Shown here piece after piece: positions 1 to 12,190 of a stretch of DNA of 64,000 nucleotides. Position 1 is the first letter of the stretch. Each line of letters begins with the position of its first letter. Below the pieces are notes generated by a model that was not told the DNA's origin, did not search any database, and saw only the letters and a program-made list of their open reading frames with translations. This stretch comes from Phoronis australis (taxonomy: Eukaryota > Phoronida > Phoronidae). The stretch spans positions 1 to 64,000 of the forward strand of contig NMRA01000771.1 in NCBI GenBank assembly GCA_002633005.1, written 5' to 3'. The translations under genes and the position numbers were made by a program.

Positions 1-3000
1 ATGGAGGCAAGTGCAAGCCATTGGAGGCCAGTGGAGGCCAGTGGAGGCTCGTGGAGGCCAGCGGTTGCCAGTGCAGGCCAGTGGAGGTCAGTAGAGGCCA
101 GTGGTGGCCAGTGGAGGCCAGTGAAGGCCAGTGGAGGCCAGTGGAAACCAGTGGAGGCAAGTGCAAGCCATTGGAGTTCAGTGGAGACCAGTGGTGGCCA
201 GCGGTGGCCAGTGGAGGCTAGTGGAGGCCCGTAGAGGCCAGTGGAGGTCATTGGAGGCCAGCGGAGGAGTGTGGAGGCCACTGGAAGCCTATAAAATCTC
301 GTGGAGGCCATTGGATGCCAAACGTTGCCAGGGGAGGACAGTGAAGGCCAGTGGAGGCCAGTGGACGCCTGTTAAAGCCAGTGGAGGCCAGTTGTGGCCA
401 GTACAGGCCCTTGGAGACCAGTGGAGGCCAGTAGATTGCAGTGGATGGCAGCAGTGGCCAGGGGAGGCCAGTGGAGACCTGTGAAAGCCCGTGGAGACCA
501 TTGGAGGCTAGCGGATGCCAGTGGAGGCCAGAGAAGGCCAGAGGACGCCAGTGAAGGCTAGTGGAAGCTTCTAGAAACCAGTGGAGGGCTGTGAAGGACA
601 GTGGAGGCCAGTGGATTCCAGTGGAGGCTAGTGGAGAACAGTGAAGGCAAGTAGAGGGTAGTGCATGCCAGTGGAGGCCAACGGAGGCCAGTGGATGCCA
701 GTAGAGGCCAGGGGAGGCCAGTGGAGACCTGCAAAATCCCGTGGAGGTAACTGGAGGCCAGAGGATGCCAGCGGAGGCCAGGGAAGGTCAGTGGAGGCCA
801 GTACAAGCCAGCAGATGCCAGTGGAGGCCAGTGGAGGCCAGTCGAACCCTGTGAAAGCCCGTGGAGGCCTTTGAAGGCCAGAGGAGGCCAGTGGAGGCCG
901 GTGAAAACCAGTGCAGGCCAGTCGAGGCGAGTGGAAGCCAGTGGAGGTCAGTGGAATCCAGTGGAGGCCTTTGAATGCCGGTGGAGGTCAGTGGAGGTCA
1001 GTGGAGGCCAGTGGAGGCCAGAAGAGGCCAGGGGAGGCCAGGTGAGGCCAGGGGAGGTTAGTGGAGGCCAGTGGAGGCCAGGAGAGGCCAAAGCAGGCCA
1101 GTGGAGCCCTGTGAAAACCCGTTCAGGCCTTTGAAGGCCAGAGGAGGCCAGTGGAGGCCGATGACAATTAGTGCTGGCCAGTCGAGGCGAGTGGAAGCCA
1201 GTGGAGGGCAGTGGAAGCCAGTGGATGCCTATGAAGGCTGGTGGAGGTCAGTGGAGGTCAGTGGAGGCCAGTGGAGGCCAGAAGAGGCCAGGGATGGCCA
1301 GGGGAGGTTAGTGGAGGCCAGTGCAGGCCAGGAGAGGCCAGAGGAGGCCAGTGCAGGCCGGTGAAGATCAGTGCAGGCCGGTGAAGATCAGTGCAGGCCT
1401 GTGGAGGCCAGTGGAAGCCAGTGGAGGCCAGTGGAAGCCAGTGGAGGCCAGCGGAAGACAGTGGAGGCCTTTGAAGCCCCATTGAGGCCACTGGAGGCCA
1501 GTGGAGGGCACTGGAGTCCAGTGGAGGCCAGTGGAAGGCAGTGGAGGCCTGGGAAGCACAGTGGAGGCCAGTGGAGACCAGTGGAGGCCAGTGGAGGACA
1601 GTAGATGCCAGTAGAACCAGTAGACGCCAGGAGAGATCAGGGGACACGAGTAGAGGCTTGTGAAAGCCCGTGGATGCCATGCAAGAGGCCAGTGGAGGCC
1701 AGAGGAGGCCACTGGAAGTCTGTGAAAGCTCGTGGAGGCCAGTGGAGGCAATTGGAGACCAGTGGAGGCCAGTAGATTCCAGTGTAGACCAGTGGATACT
1801 AGTGGAGTGCTGTGAAGGCCCGTGGAGGCCAGTTGAGGCAATTGGAGACCAGTGGAGGCCAGTAGATGCCAGTGGAGACCAGTCGAGACCAGTACAGGGT
1901 AATGGATACCAGTGGAGGCCAGTGGAGGCCTGGGAAAGCTCGTGGAGGCCAGAAGAGGCCAGTCGAGGCCAGTGAAGGCCAGTGTAGACCGGTGGTGGCC
2001 AGTGGAGGCCTGGGAAGGACGCTGGAGGCCAGTTAAGGCCACTGGAGACCAGTGGAGGCCAGTAGATGCCAGTGGAGGCCATTAGAGTCCAGGAAAGGCC
2101 AGGAGATGCCAGGAGAAGCCAGGCGAGGCCATTAGAGGCTTGTGAAAGCCCGTGGAGGAACTTGGAGGGCAGATAAGGCCAGTGGAGGCCAGCAGAGGCC
2201 ACTGGAAGTCTGTTAAAGCTCGTGGAGGCCAGTGGAGGAAAGAACAGGCCAGTCGAGGCCAGTAAAGGCCAGTGTAGACCAGTGGAGACCAGTGGAGTGC
2301 TGTGAAGGCCCGTGGAGGCCAGTTGAGGCAGTTGGAGAGCAGTGGAGACCAGTAGATGCCAGTGGAGACAAGTCGAGGCCAGTAGAGGGTATTGGATACC
2401 AGTGGAGGCCAGTGGAGGCCAGTAGAAGCCAGGGGAGGCCAGTGGAGACCTGCGAAATCCCGTGGAGGCCACTGGAGGCCAGAGGATGCCAGTGGAGGCC
2501 AGAAGGCGCCAGTGAAGGCCAGTGGAGGCCAGTACAGGCCAGGAGAGGCCAGGGGAGGCAAGTGGAACCCTCTGAAAGCCCCTGGAGGCCATTGGAGACC
2601 AGAGGAGGCCAGTTGCGGCCGGTGAAGACCAGTGCAGGAAAGTGGAGGCGAGTGGAAGTCAGTGGAGGTCAATGGAAGCCAGTGGAAGTCTGTGAAGGCC
2701 TGTGAAGGCCAGTGGAGGTCAGTGGAGGCCAGTGTAGGGCACATGAGACCAGTGGAGACCTGTTGTTTCTAGTTGAGGCCAGAGGATGCCAGTGGAGGCC
2801 CGAAAAGGCCAATGGGGGCCAGAGGAGGCAAGTGGAGGCCAGTGAAGTTCAGTGCAGACCAAAGGAGGCCGAAGAGGCCAGGGAAGGCCAGGGGAGGCAA
2901 GGGGAGGTTAGTGGAGGCCAGTGCAGGCCACGAGAGGCCAGGAGAGGCAGTGGAGGCCAGAGGAACCTTTTGAAAGCCCGTGTACGCTATTGTAGGCCAG

Positions 3001-6000
3001 AGGAAGCCAGTGGAGGGCTGTGAAGACCAGTGCAGGCCTGTGGAGGTCAGTGGAAGCCAGTGGAGGCAAATGAAAACCAGTGGAGGCCTGTGAAGGCCCG
3101 TGGAGGCCAGTAGAGACCAGTGGAGGACAATAGATGCCAGTGGAGGCCAGTAGAGGCCAAGAGACGCCAGTCGAGGCCAGTGAATTCCAGTGTAGACCGG
3201 TGGAGGCCAGAGAAGGCCTGGGAAGGCTAGTGGAGGCCAGAAGAGGACAGTCGAGGCCAGTGAAGGCCAGTGTAGACCGATGGAGACCAGTGGAGGCCTG
3301 GGAAGGACACTGGAGGCCAGTTAAGGCCATTGGAGACCAGTGGAGGCCAGTAGATGCCAGTGGAGGCCATTAGAGTCCAGGAGAGGCCAGGAGAGCCCAG
3401 GCGAGGCTATTAGAGGCTTGTGAAAGCCCGTGAAGGAATTTGGAGGCCAGATAAGAACAGTGGAGGCCAGTGAAGACCAGTGCAGGCCAGTGCAGGCGAG
3501 TGGAAGGCGGTAGAGGTCACTGGACGCCAGTGGAGGCCTGTGAAAGCCAGTGGACATCAGTGGGGACCAGTGTAGGGCACTGGTGACCAGTGGAGGCCTG
3601 TAGATGTCAGTGGAGGCCAAAGGATGCCAGTGGAGGCCCGAGAAAGCAAATGGGGGCAGAGGAGTCCAGCGGAGGCCAGTGAATTCCAGTGCAGACCAGT
3701 GGATGCCAGGAAAGGCCAGCTGAAGCCAGGGGAGGTTAGTGGAGGCCAGTAGAAGCCAGGGGAGGCCAGTGGAGACCTGCGAAATCCCGTGGAGGTCACT
3801 AGAGGCCAGAGGATGCCAGTGGACGCCAGAAGGTGCCAATGGAGGCGACAGGAGGCCAGCGGAGGCCAGTGAAGGCCAGTGGAGGCCAGTACAGGCCAGG
3901 AGAGGCCGGGGAGGCAGGCAAGTGGAACCCTGTGAAAGCCCGTGGACACCATTGGAGACCAGAGGAGGCCAGTGGAGGCCGGTGAAGACCAGTGCAGGCC
4001 AGTGGAGGCTGGAAGAGGCCAGGGGAGGCCAGGGTAGGCCACGGGAGGTTAGTGGAGGCCTGTGCCGGCCAGGAGAGGCCAGGGGAGGCCAATGGAGGCC
4101 AGTGGAACCCTTTGAAAGCCCGTGGACGCTATTGGAGGCCAGAGGAGGCCAGTGGAGGGCCGTGAAGACCAGTCCCAGGCCTGTGAATGTCAGTGGAAGC
4201 CAGTGGAGGCAAATGGAAGCCAGTGGAGACCTGTGAAGGCCCGTGTGGAGGCCAGTGGAGGCCAGTGGAGGCCAGTGGAGTCCAGTGGAGGCCACTGGAG
4301 ACCAGTGGAGGCCATTGGAAGCCAGTGGAATCCTGGGAAGCACAGTGGAGGCCAGTGGAGACCAGTGGAGGACAGTAGATGCCAGTGGAAGCCAGTAGAG
4401 GCCAAGAGAGGCCAGTCGAGGCCAGTGATGGCAAGTGTAGACCGGTGGAGGCCAGTGGAGGCCTGGGAAGGCTAGTGGAGGCCAGAAGAGGCCAGTCGAG
4501 GCCAGTGAAGGCCAGTGTAGACCGGTGGAGGCCAGTGGAGGCCTGGGAAATCCTGTGGAGGCCTGGGAAAGCCTGTGGATGCCTGTTAAGGCCAATGGAG
4601 ACCAGTGGAGGCCAGTAGATCACAGTGGAGGCCCTTAGAGTGCAGGAGAGGCCAGGGGAGGCCAGGCAAGGCCATTAGAGGCTTGTGAAAGCCTGTGGAG
4701 GACTTTGGAGGCCAGATAAGGCCAGTGGAAGCCGGTGAAGACCAGTGCAGGCCAGTGCAGGCGAGTGGAAGCCAGTAGAGGTCACTGGAAGCCAGTGGAG
4801 GCCTGTGAAGGCCAGTGGATGTCAGTGGGAACCAGTGTAGGGCACAGGTGACCAGCGGAGGCCTGTAGATGTCAGTGGAGGCCAGAGGATGCCAGTGGAG
4901 GCCCGAGAAAGCAAATGGGTGCAGTGGAGTCCAGCGGAGGCCAGTGAATTTCAGTGCAGACCAGTGGATGCCAGGAAAGGCCAGCTGAAGCCAGGGGAGG
5001 TTAGTGGAGGCCAGTGCACGCCAGGAGAGGCCAGGGGAAGCCAGTGGAGGCCAGTGGAGCCTTTTGAAAGCCCGTGGAGGCCATTGGAGGCCAGTGGAGG
5101 GCGGTGAAGACCAGTGCAGGGCAGGGGAGGCCAGTGAAACCCAGTGGGGGTCAGTGGAAGCCATTGGAGGCCTGTGAAGTCCCGTGGAGCTCAGTGGAGA
5201 CCAGTGGAGGCCAGTGGAATCCAGTGGATGCCTGGGAAAAACAGTGGAGGCCAGTGGAGACCAGTGGAGGCCAGTAGAGGCCCGGAAAGGCCAGGGGAGT
5301 CCAGTAGAGGCTTCTGAAAACCCGTGGAGGCCATTGGAGACAAGTGGAGGACAGCGGAGGCCACTGGAACCCTGTGAAAGCTCGTGGAGGCCACTGGAGC
5401 CCATAAGAGGCCAATCGAGGCCAGTGAAGACAGGTGTAGACCAGTGGAGCCCAGTGGAGGCCAGTGGAGAGCAGCAGAAGCCAGGGGAGGCCAGGGGAGA
5501 TCTGTGAAAGCCAGTGGAGGCCATTGGAGGCCAGAGAATGCCAGTGGAAGCCGGTGAAGACCAGTGCAGGCCAGTGGAGGCGAGTGGAAGCCAGTGGAGG
5601 TCAGTGGAAGCCAGTGGAGGCCTGTGAAAGCCAGTGGAGGTAAGTGGAGGCTAGTGTAGGGCACTGGAGACCAGTGGAGGCCTGTAGATGCCAGTGGAGG
5701 CCAGAGGATGCCAGTGGAGGCCCGAGACGGCTTATGGGGCCAGAGGAGGTAAGTGGAGGCCAGTGAAGTTCAGTGCAGACCAGTGGAGGCCAGAAGAACC
5801 CAGGGGACGCCAGGGGAGCTTAGTGGAGGCCAGTGCACGCCAGAAGAGGCCAGGGTTGGCCAGGCCAGGAGAGGCTATTGGAGCCAGTGGAACCTCTTGA
5901 ATGCCCGTGTAGGCCATTGGAGGCCAGAGGAGGCCAGTGGAGGCAAGTGGAGGCCAGTGAAGGCCAGTGGAGGTCAGTGGAAGCCTGTGGAGGCAATTGG

Positions 6001-6137
6001 AATCCAGTGGAGACCAGTGGAGGCCAGAGGAGGCCAGTAGGGGCCAGTGGAGGCCAGTGGAGGCCAGAGGAGGTCAGAGGAGGCCAGTGGATGCCAGTGA
6101 AAGCCAGCGTAGGCCTTTGGAGGCCATTGGAGTCCAG
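1..6137. repeat. 10-bp GTGGAGGCCA minisatellite array, left end beyond the window
   Basis: About 610 degenerate copies of a 10-bp unit, consensus AGTGGAGGCC on the plus strand, run without a break to about 6137. Because 10 is not a multiple of 3, each reading frame cycles every 30 bases. Plus frames read as repeats like EASGGQWRPV and minus frames as STGLHWPPLA, which is why frames stay open for up to about 440 codons. These frames have no domain, start context or codon bias and I treat them as non-coding. Variant units recur in longer blocks, for example a GAAATCCCGTGGAGG segment near 730, 2455 and 3780 and a GTGTAGGGCAC segment near 3570, 4830 and 5655. That points to higher-order amplification. 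The array abuts the 3' end of the LINE at 6141. Confidence 0.97.
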
Positions 6138-6140
6138 TTC

Positions 6141-9100
6141 ACTGTGATATATATTTATTGAAGGATACACAGAACAAACAAAGAAATAATAACAAACCCA
6201 GAAACCGCGAAGCATTATATCTGGGTTGTAAACAATTCATAAATGAAACTTATATACATAGAGGTATATACAATTAAGTAGTATCTAAAATAAGTATTCC
6301 AATACTTAGACATGCTATTACAGATATATAAAAACAAAAATATGTACAGATTCACGTAGGGCAATCAGATGCAACAATATTGATAAACGGTACATAAAAA
6401 TTTGCTAACGTTGCTTAGGAGGAATTCGTTGAGAACAAAGTCAAGGTTAGGACTACCATTCAGTAATAATGTAACTCTAGTAGGGATATTATTACAAGAA
6501 TTGAGAGCGTTAACAATTGATTGATTATCATTGAGTGCACGAAAGAGTGAGTCTCTCAGGGATTCGATGAGGGGACATTTGAAGAAAATATGAGGATAAG
6601 ATTGATGGTCACCACATTTACAGTTTGGAGAGACATTACTAAAGTTGTGCCTGAACTTGTCAGAGTTGAGGAAAAGGCCACATCTTGATCTGTACAATGC
6701 TATTTCGTTATCGCGGGTAAGGGAGAATTGAGTCAAGGGTGTTGAGTTATCAAAATTATGAAAAACAGTTCTAAAATTATTTTTTATACTCGTAAAAGAG
6801 TTGCTTTCCTTAACAGAGACTGGAAGAGAATTCCAGTTGTTGATGCACATCATGACTGTAGACCTTCTGAATGCCTGACTGAACGACGGAGGAATTGCAT
6901 ATGGGGTGGAGAATCTCAAATCACTACGATGGCCTTGTCTAATATATAGATCAAATATTTTTTTGACAGACACGTTGTTGACATTGTTTATTACCTTGAA
7001 CGTAAATGTGGTCATGTGAAGATTGCGTCGAGTAGACAGTTTGGGCCACTTGAGATTATTCAAAACCTTAACACTATTGGATCCCCTGTAAGCTCCAGTT
7101 ATGAGTAAGGCGGCTTGATATTGTAACTTCTCCAAATGTTGGAGTGCACCCGTATTGGCAGACTGATATATAATATCACAATAATCAATGTGTGGAAGTA
7201 CAAAGGACTTGAACAAAACTTCTAAATGTGTAGAATTCAGATGACGAGAGACAAGCTTAAGTGGGTTAATTAGTTCCTGAGTTTTTTGTACGAGCTCCCG
7301 AACGTGAGGGGTGAATGAGAGTTTTTCATCTAACAGTATACCCAGATGTCTGTGCGACTGTTTTCTAGGAATGATTTCATCATTAAGTTTAAGGTCATAA
7401 GACGGGTCAACAAGGAAGAGAGCATTAATAGATTTGGAGAAGGTAAGGTCAACGCTTTTTTCTGGTTTAAAATTCATTCTCCATTCTTGTGACCAATAGC
7501 TTAGTTTATTTAAGTCGTGTTGAAGCTGCAAAGAACATTCAGGGCTGCTCCCTGCGAAGGGGTAAAAAAGCGCCGTGTCATCTGCATAAAGGTATGTGCT
7601 ACATGACAGGTTATCAGGAAGGTCATTAATATAAACCAAGAAGAGAAGAGGGCCCAATACGCTACCCTGCGGTACACCTGCGTTTACAAATCCAGGATGG
7701 GATAAAATTGAAAGTACGCCATCGACACGAACACTGTATGTTCTTTCGGAGAGATATGAGGTGATCATGTTTAAAAGATTACCAGTAATGCCATAGGATC
7801 GAAGTTTGTGAAGTAGAAGGTCGTGAGGGACACAGTCGAAAGCAGAAGCTATATCTAGAAAAATGGACCTGACACTCTCTCCCTTCTCAAAATGTAAATG
7901 AATCTCATGTACTATTTCAACAAGTTGTGCCACGGTGCTGTTCCCACGCAAAAAACCAAATTGACGATGATAGATCAAGTTGTTTTGTTTGAGAAATGTA
8001 AGAATACTTTGAGCAATGATCTTCTCAAAGATTTTGGACAGGGTGTTAAGTAATGTTATTGGGCGATAATTTGAAATTTCAGTTTTGGAGCCTTTTTTGT
8101 GTATGGGGACCATAATTCCATGTTTCCAAGAAGACGGATAAATGCCTAGCTGAAGAAGTTTGTTAAACAGATTGGTCAGGGGCATGGTAATTTCGTTGGC
8201 AATCATTTTGATCATCTTGCTGGTTATTAAAGCTGTGCCATCATTCTTATTGGGGTCAATTTCATTGAGATACTTCCGGACATCAGTTTGATTAGCCGGG
8301 ATGTCAGACAGTTGATTGAGACAACGTTCACGAAGAAAGGGAAAGTTACTTACTTCAGTTGGTGTAATGTGGCTTTTGTTCGTGAAAAATTTGAGAAACA
8401 AATCACACTTGTCACTACTACGTGAGGCTAGGTTACCATTATAGTTGATGACAGGATAGGAGGATTGCTGTTGACTGCCGCGTATTTTATTGATGATGTT
8501 CCAGTATTCTTTGGAATTCTTGCTTGCGCTGTTAATTTGTTGAAAAAGCTTGTGTCGGTGATCAGCTTTGGCTTGATTTACTAAAGTTTCAACCAGACGT
8601 GACTGCTCCTTGTATCTGTTGTAGATTATAGTGTTGTTAGATCTTCTGAAAGAGCTGTAAAGTCTGTTTCTTGTGCGGATTGCCCGTTTAACATTACTGT
8701 TGAACCACGGTTTGCTGTTGTGTTTAATTATCTTTTCAGTTGATGGGATGTTGTTTTTTAAGATTTCATAGAGAGTACTAGTGAAGAGTGAAACAGTGTC
8801 ATCAATGTCGCCAGTGTTCAATATGGAATCCCAGTCAGTGTTGGTGATATCCTGACGCAGTTTATCGGTGTCGACCTGATCATATTTCCAGTTGGTTCGA
8901 GTGGTGTGTTGCTCTTTAACCGGTTTTTTAAGTGTTAGAGTGGTTTCGATAGTGTGGTGATCAGAATTGCCAACAGGAGGTAGTACAGAACATGAGTCAA
9001 TGATACTCAAATTGTTTGTTATACACAGGTCAATACATGAATGAGAAACGTCGGTGATACGGGTTGGCTCATTAATTAGTTGTATGCAGTCATTAGACAA

Positions 9101-10214
9101 TAAAATATCAAACAATTGTAGTCCGGCCGTATTGTCATGATCATCATTGTACCATGTAGAGTTTCGGGCATTGAAATCACCATTTATGATTATACTAACG
9201 CTATTGCGGTTAAGTTCCGCTAACTGATCCGCTAGGGCTTTGAAGTAGAGTTTTCTTTCAGTTGGAGATTGAGAAGGTGAGCGATAAAACAACCCATAGT
9301 AAATTTTTCTGTGATCGAAATAAATTTCGATCCAGCAGTTGCATAACTGAGGACAAGTTAAGCTAGGACATAATTTAAATGAGAGTGTGTTTTTAGTGAA
9401 TAAAATGATACCACGGCCACTGTTGCTGTGATACGAAACACTGTAACCAGGAATGATTAGTTCATTATCAAGGTCGTCTTTGGTAACATTACAAGTTTCA
9501 CAAAGAGCGACAATCATATAATCGTAAGACAGAACAAAGTTTTTTAGAAGTTGGAATCTGGAGAAATTGTTGGATTTAATACTGTTAATATTTGAAAATA
9601 AGATTTTAAAGGTAGTATTGTCTTCAGGCCCAGGATTTTCTTCAACATCGCCAGCTAAAAGGAGGCACATGCCAATGACGATTCCGTAATCCATACAGGT
9701 GTTACATAAACAATAGTAAGACACATCAGTAAGCTGAACCCGCATAGCGTGATATCTCATTCGATGCCGGTGAGAGGAATTGAACTGTGACCATGAGGGG
9801 GAAAACAATGTAAGACCAGAGAAACTCACACTACTCGAGGCACTCAAAGGATAGCCGTATTTAACAATTAATACACCAATGCTTGTTGAAAATTCAAGGG
9901 TTGTTAAATGAATAAGGTAGTCTGGACAACTAGGGTAGTCATTTTTAAAAAACAAAATTATATCATAGGCTCGCTTACAGGTACATAAATAGCAACTTAG
10001 TTGAAAAGCACAACATATAAATTCAATCTTGGGAAACCAGTTAGTTCTGTTGCAAGTGAATACAAAACACATAGATAATGATTGACCTAAAGATATGTAC
10101 AGAGGAAATATGATCAAATAGTAACGGACAAAAGAAGGTTAAAAATAAGAGTTTGAAAACTCAAATTCGCTGAAGAAAACACAAAAAGATGTATTGAAGA
10201 TTTCTCACTTTGGA
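6141..10214 (-). mobile_element. Near-full-length 2A-bearing non-LTR retrotransposon (copy 1)
   Basis: The element runs from about 10214 (5') to about 6141 (3'). The 5' limit is where similarity to copy 2 (from about 32455 on the plus strand) begins in both copies, so it may be the true 5' end. The 3' limit is the end of an A/T-rich tail with an AATAAA motif (about 6156-6161), after which the minisatellite begins. It has one long intact frame, a short 5' leader and a roughly 225-bp 3' UTR. The APE-type endonuclease plus RT place it in the CR1/Jockey assemblage of LINEs; the exact clade is undecided. No clear target-site duplication is visible, since the 5' flank is not minisatellite. Confidence 0.9.
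6365..10072 (-). CDS. LINE polyprotein: N-terminal leader, 2A, endonuclease, reverse transcriptase
   Basis: About 1235 residues from the first ATG (10072). The frame stays open about 15 further codons upstream but shows no ATG there. A hydrophobic, Cys-containing leader of about 145 residues ends in a canonical 2A motif, GDVEENPGP (residues 141-149, about 9652-9626). Ribosomes are expected to skip between its last Gly and Pro. An APE/EEP endonuclease follows, with GDFNA (298-302) and SDH (370-372). The RT has FLDIASAFD (738-746, motif A), GVPQGSVLGPLLF (motif B) and YADD (829-832, motif C). The C-terminus has a CxC...H...C zinc-type cluster. 2A motifs near the N-terminus of non-LTR elements are known from sea urchins and other marine invertebrates. 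The frame has no stop or frameshift, so the copy is young or was recently active. Confidence 0.93.
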   Translation of the reverse strand: MCFVFTCNRTNWFPKIEFICCAFQLSCYLCTCKRAYDIILFFKNDYPSCPDYLIHLTTLEFSTSIGVLIVKYGYPLSASSSVSFSGLTLFSPSWSQFNSSHRHRMRYHAMRVQLTDVSYYCLCNTCMDYGIVIGMCLLLAGDVEENPGPEDNTTFKILFSNINSIKSNNFSRFQLLKNFVLSYDYMIVALCETCNVTKDDLDNELIIPGYSVSYHSNSGRGIILFTKNTLSFKLCPSLTCPQLCNCWIEIYFDHRKIYYGLFYRSPSQSPTERKLYFKALADQLAELNRNSVSIIINGDFNARNSTWYNDDHDNTAGLQLFDILLSNDCIQLINEPTRITDVSHSCIDLCITNNLSIIDSCSVLPPVGNSDHHTIETTLTLKKPVKEQHTTRTNWKYDQVDTDKLRQDITNTDWDSILNTGDIDDTVSLFTSTLYEILKNNIPSTEKIIKHNSKPWFNSNVKRAIRTRNRLYSSFRRSNNTIIYNRYKEQSRLVETLVNQAKADHRHKLFQQINSASKNSKEYWNIINKIRGSQQQSSYPVINYNGNLASRSSDKCDLFLKFFTNKSHITPTEVSNFPFLRERCLNQLSDIPANQTDVRKYLNEIDPNKNDGTALITSKMIKMIANEITMPLTNLFNKLLQLGIYPSSWKHGIMVPIHKKGSKTEISNYRPITLLNTLSKIFEKIIAQSILTFLKQNNLIYHRQFGFLRGNSTVAQLVEIVHEIHLHFEKGESVRSIFLDIASAFDCVPHDLLLHKLRSYGITGNLLNMITSYLSERTYSVRVDGVLSILSHPGFVNAGVPQGSVLGPLLFLVYINDLPDNLSCSTYLYADDTALFYPFAGSSPECSLQLQHDLNKLSYWSQEWRMNFKPEKSVDLTFSKSINALFLVDPSYDLKLNDEIIPRKQSHRHLGILLDEKLSFTPHVRELVQKTQELINPLKLVSRHLNSTHLEVLFKSFVLPHIDYCDIIYQSANTGALQHLEKLQYQAALLITGAYRGSNSVKVLNNLKWPKLSTRRNLHMTTFTFKVINNVNNVSVKKIFDLYIRQGHRSDLRFSTPYAIPPSFSQAFRRSTVMMCINNWNSLPVSVKESNSFTSIKNNFRTVFHNFDNSTPLTQFSLTRDNEIALYRSRCGLFLNSDKFRHNFSNVSPNCKCGDHQSYPHIFFKCPLIESLRDSLFRALNDNQSIVNALNSCNNIPTRVTLLLNGSPNLDFVLNEFLLSNVSKFLCTVYQYCCI

Positions 10215-11266
10215 TAAATTAGCTGTAACACGTTTTAGACTTGATAAAAGGCTATGAGTTCTTACCACTATAGGCCACCCAGTAATGACTGAACAGCTCA
10301 TGTGTTCGGTGGTGTCTTCTGAATTGAAGTAAACTTTCTCACAGATTGAAACACCAGTTTTCACTGGGATTATTTCAACTTGATACTCATTATAAACTAA
10401 ATTATGGTGACAGACAGTGCTCAATGTGATTTTTTCACGGGCAAGCTAAAACAGTAATAACTAATTAATGATATGGGGAATCATTCTGAAACCCACAACA
10501 AAAATCACATGTAGTTGTAGATTCTGCACCTGACTGACAGAGAACAGAACAAGTGCCTGGAAATTAAAATCAATATTATAGTGAGTGAGAGGTGTCAATA
10601 ACATGACCGAACAGAAATGCCACACAAAATCAGTGACGTGTAAATTTATCCTAACAGACAATTTGGTATGGAGTTGTCTACAAAATCAACGTTCTGAGAA
10701 ACACAAAGTCGGAAAAAAATAATTATTATATAAGGGACAGCCCCTAAGGCCCGAGCTCACATATAAGAATCATTGTCTTATGTGAATATCATGCAATGTA
10801 CAATTCCGTCACACATTCAATAAAAATGAGGGAAACATGTTTTAACGACAACCAAAAATACCTCATTAATACATACTGTAGGCAGTTGCAAAGATACTAC
10901 ACTGCATTTTTGGTAATGGTGCAACTGGGAAACAGTAAGAGGCAATAAGCAACAAAACCCATGCTCCAAACAAGAATGATTTAGATGCAGATTAAGAATT
11001 TGATGCATTACCATTGCCTGTGGTCAGTATAAGGTGTTGTGATCGCTACGGACCTGTATAGAGTGCACCACCACTGATAGAGAGGTAACTTGAGCGTGAT
11101 CTGGTATTACATAAGGGAGAAAACTGAATAAGTATCAGTGGACAGGACAATTACCTGATCCTGCCAAGACATGGGGGGTGGGGTGAGTGAACGCAAACAA
11201 AGTGAGGGATGTCACCAGTGAGTAATTGGATATGAACTACCATAGGACGAGAGAGCAGGATACAAT
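10215..11266. other. No gene recognised
   Basis: AT-rich sequence between two LINE remnants. It has only short frames without recognisable domains. A small imperfect inverted repeat (TCACATATAAGA with TCTTATGTGA) lies at about 10759-10787. It could include the 3' remains of the LINE whose ORF1 lies next to it, but I see no RT motif. Confidence 0.5.
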
Positions 11267-12074
11267 TTAAACTTCACAGTTTTCTAACACTAGAAGGACA
11301 CGTTCTGAGGAAACCTGCTTTATCCTGTTATCATGCAGCTGTATTGTTACGTTACCGTCATGCGTCCACGTTTTAGCGATGGTTTTAGATTGTACAAGGC
11401 GGCGACAGCGGGCGTAGAGAAGGGACCGTTGTTTCGTGAGATTTTCATTGATGTAGATCGGGGATGGTAAGTTCAGTTTGCGGAGTAGACTTCTATTGTG
11501 AAAGAAAGCAGCTCTGGTATTATATGACACAAACTTACAGATGATGGAGCGATCTTTTCGCGAATCTCCTAGCTCCATGTTTTCGTAGTTTGGGCCCGAG
11601 GGATCTGCTGATTTGTTGGGGGTTAATTTCAAGACCCAGTTTGCGTCCCAAGTCGATCACAATGTTGTCAGTAGCTCCAGGTTTTTCATTTACAGGCTCA
11701 TCGACTCCATATATAATTATATTATTGCGACGCGAGTATTGCTCTAGGTTAATTTGTCTAGATTTGCTGACAAATTGTGTTGACTTGCTCATTCAGCCGC
11801 TGTATTTCTTTGTCTTTCTGGTTAAGGATGGACTCGTAGTAGGCCTTTATATCATCCAGGGCAGGCTGAAATAGTTGCTCACGGAGTGTTTTAATAACTT
11901 GGGGCGAAGTCAGCGCTTTTTGGAGCTTTGCAATGTCCTCATTTGAGTCCGAATCACACAGGGACTGGTCAAGCTGACGGAAGTCAAGGGTTGTTTGAGT
12001 AAGTTTTTTGCTCTGTCGTTTAAGGATGCGCTATCTTTGCTTGCATACCTCTTTCTTGGTTCGTCAGCACTCAT
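11267..12074 (-). pseudogene. LINE ORF1 protein (L1/Tx1-like), frameshifted
   Basis: Reading from an ATG at 12074, pieces in different frames line up as one ORF1-type nucleic-acid chaperone. A charged N-terminal part leads to a predicted coiled-coil segment (KDKEIQRLNEQVN). A LEQYSRRNNIIIYGV motif follows, which is the classic start of the ORF1 RRM. The C-terminal part contains the typical IYINENLT and KTWTHDGN motifs. The frame is broken at least twice after the first 30 residues: once just before the LEQYSRRNN motif, where the original frame hits a TAG, and again near 11630. ORF2 would be expected below 11267 but is not seen. The copy is dead. Confidence 0.8.
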
Positions 12075-12190
12075 CGTGGGTGAAGTATAAGATAACGTAA
12101 GACTTAAATACAGAGAATTAATTGAGAAATCTTCAGCACAATTTCAAACGCACATCTGGCGGGAAACAGGTCACGTGTCGGGAGGGAGTC

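Noticed and set aside
1-6215. Many long open frames on both strands, up to 444 codons
   Set aside because: All are products of the 10-bp repeat cycling through frames; they show the same decapeptide in every frame and no independent coding signal.
6758-6949. Plus-strand frame of 63 codons inside LINE copy 1
   Set aside because: It is the antisense shadow of the LINE polyprotein.
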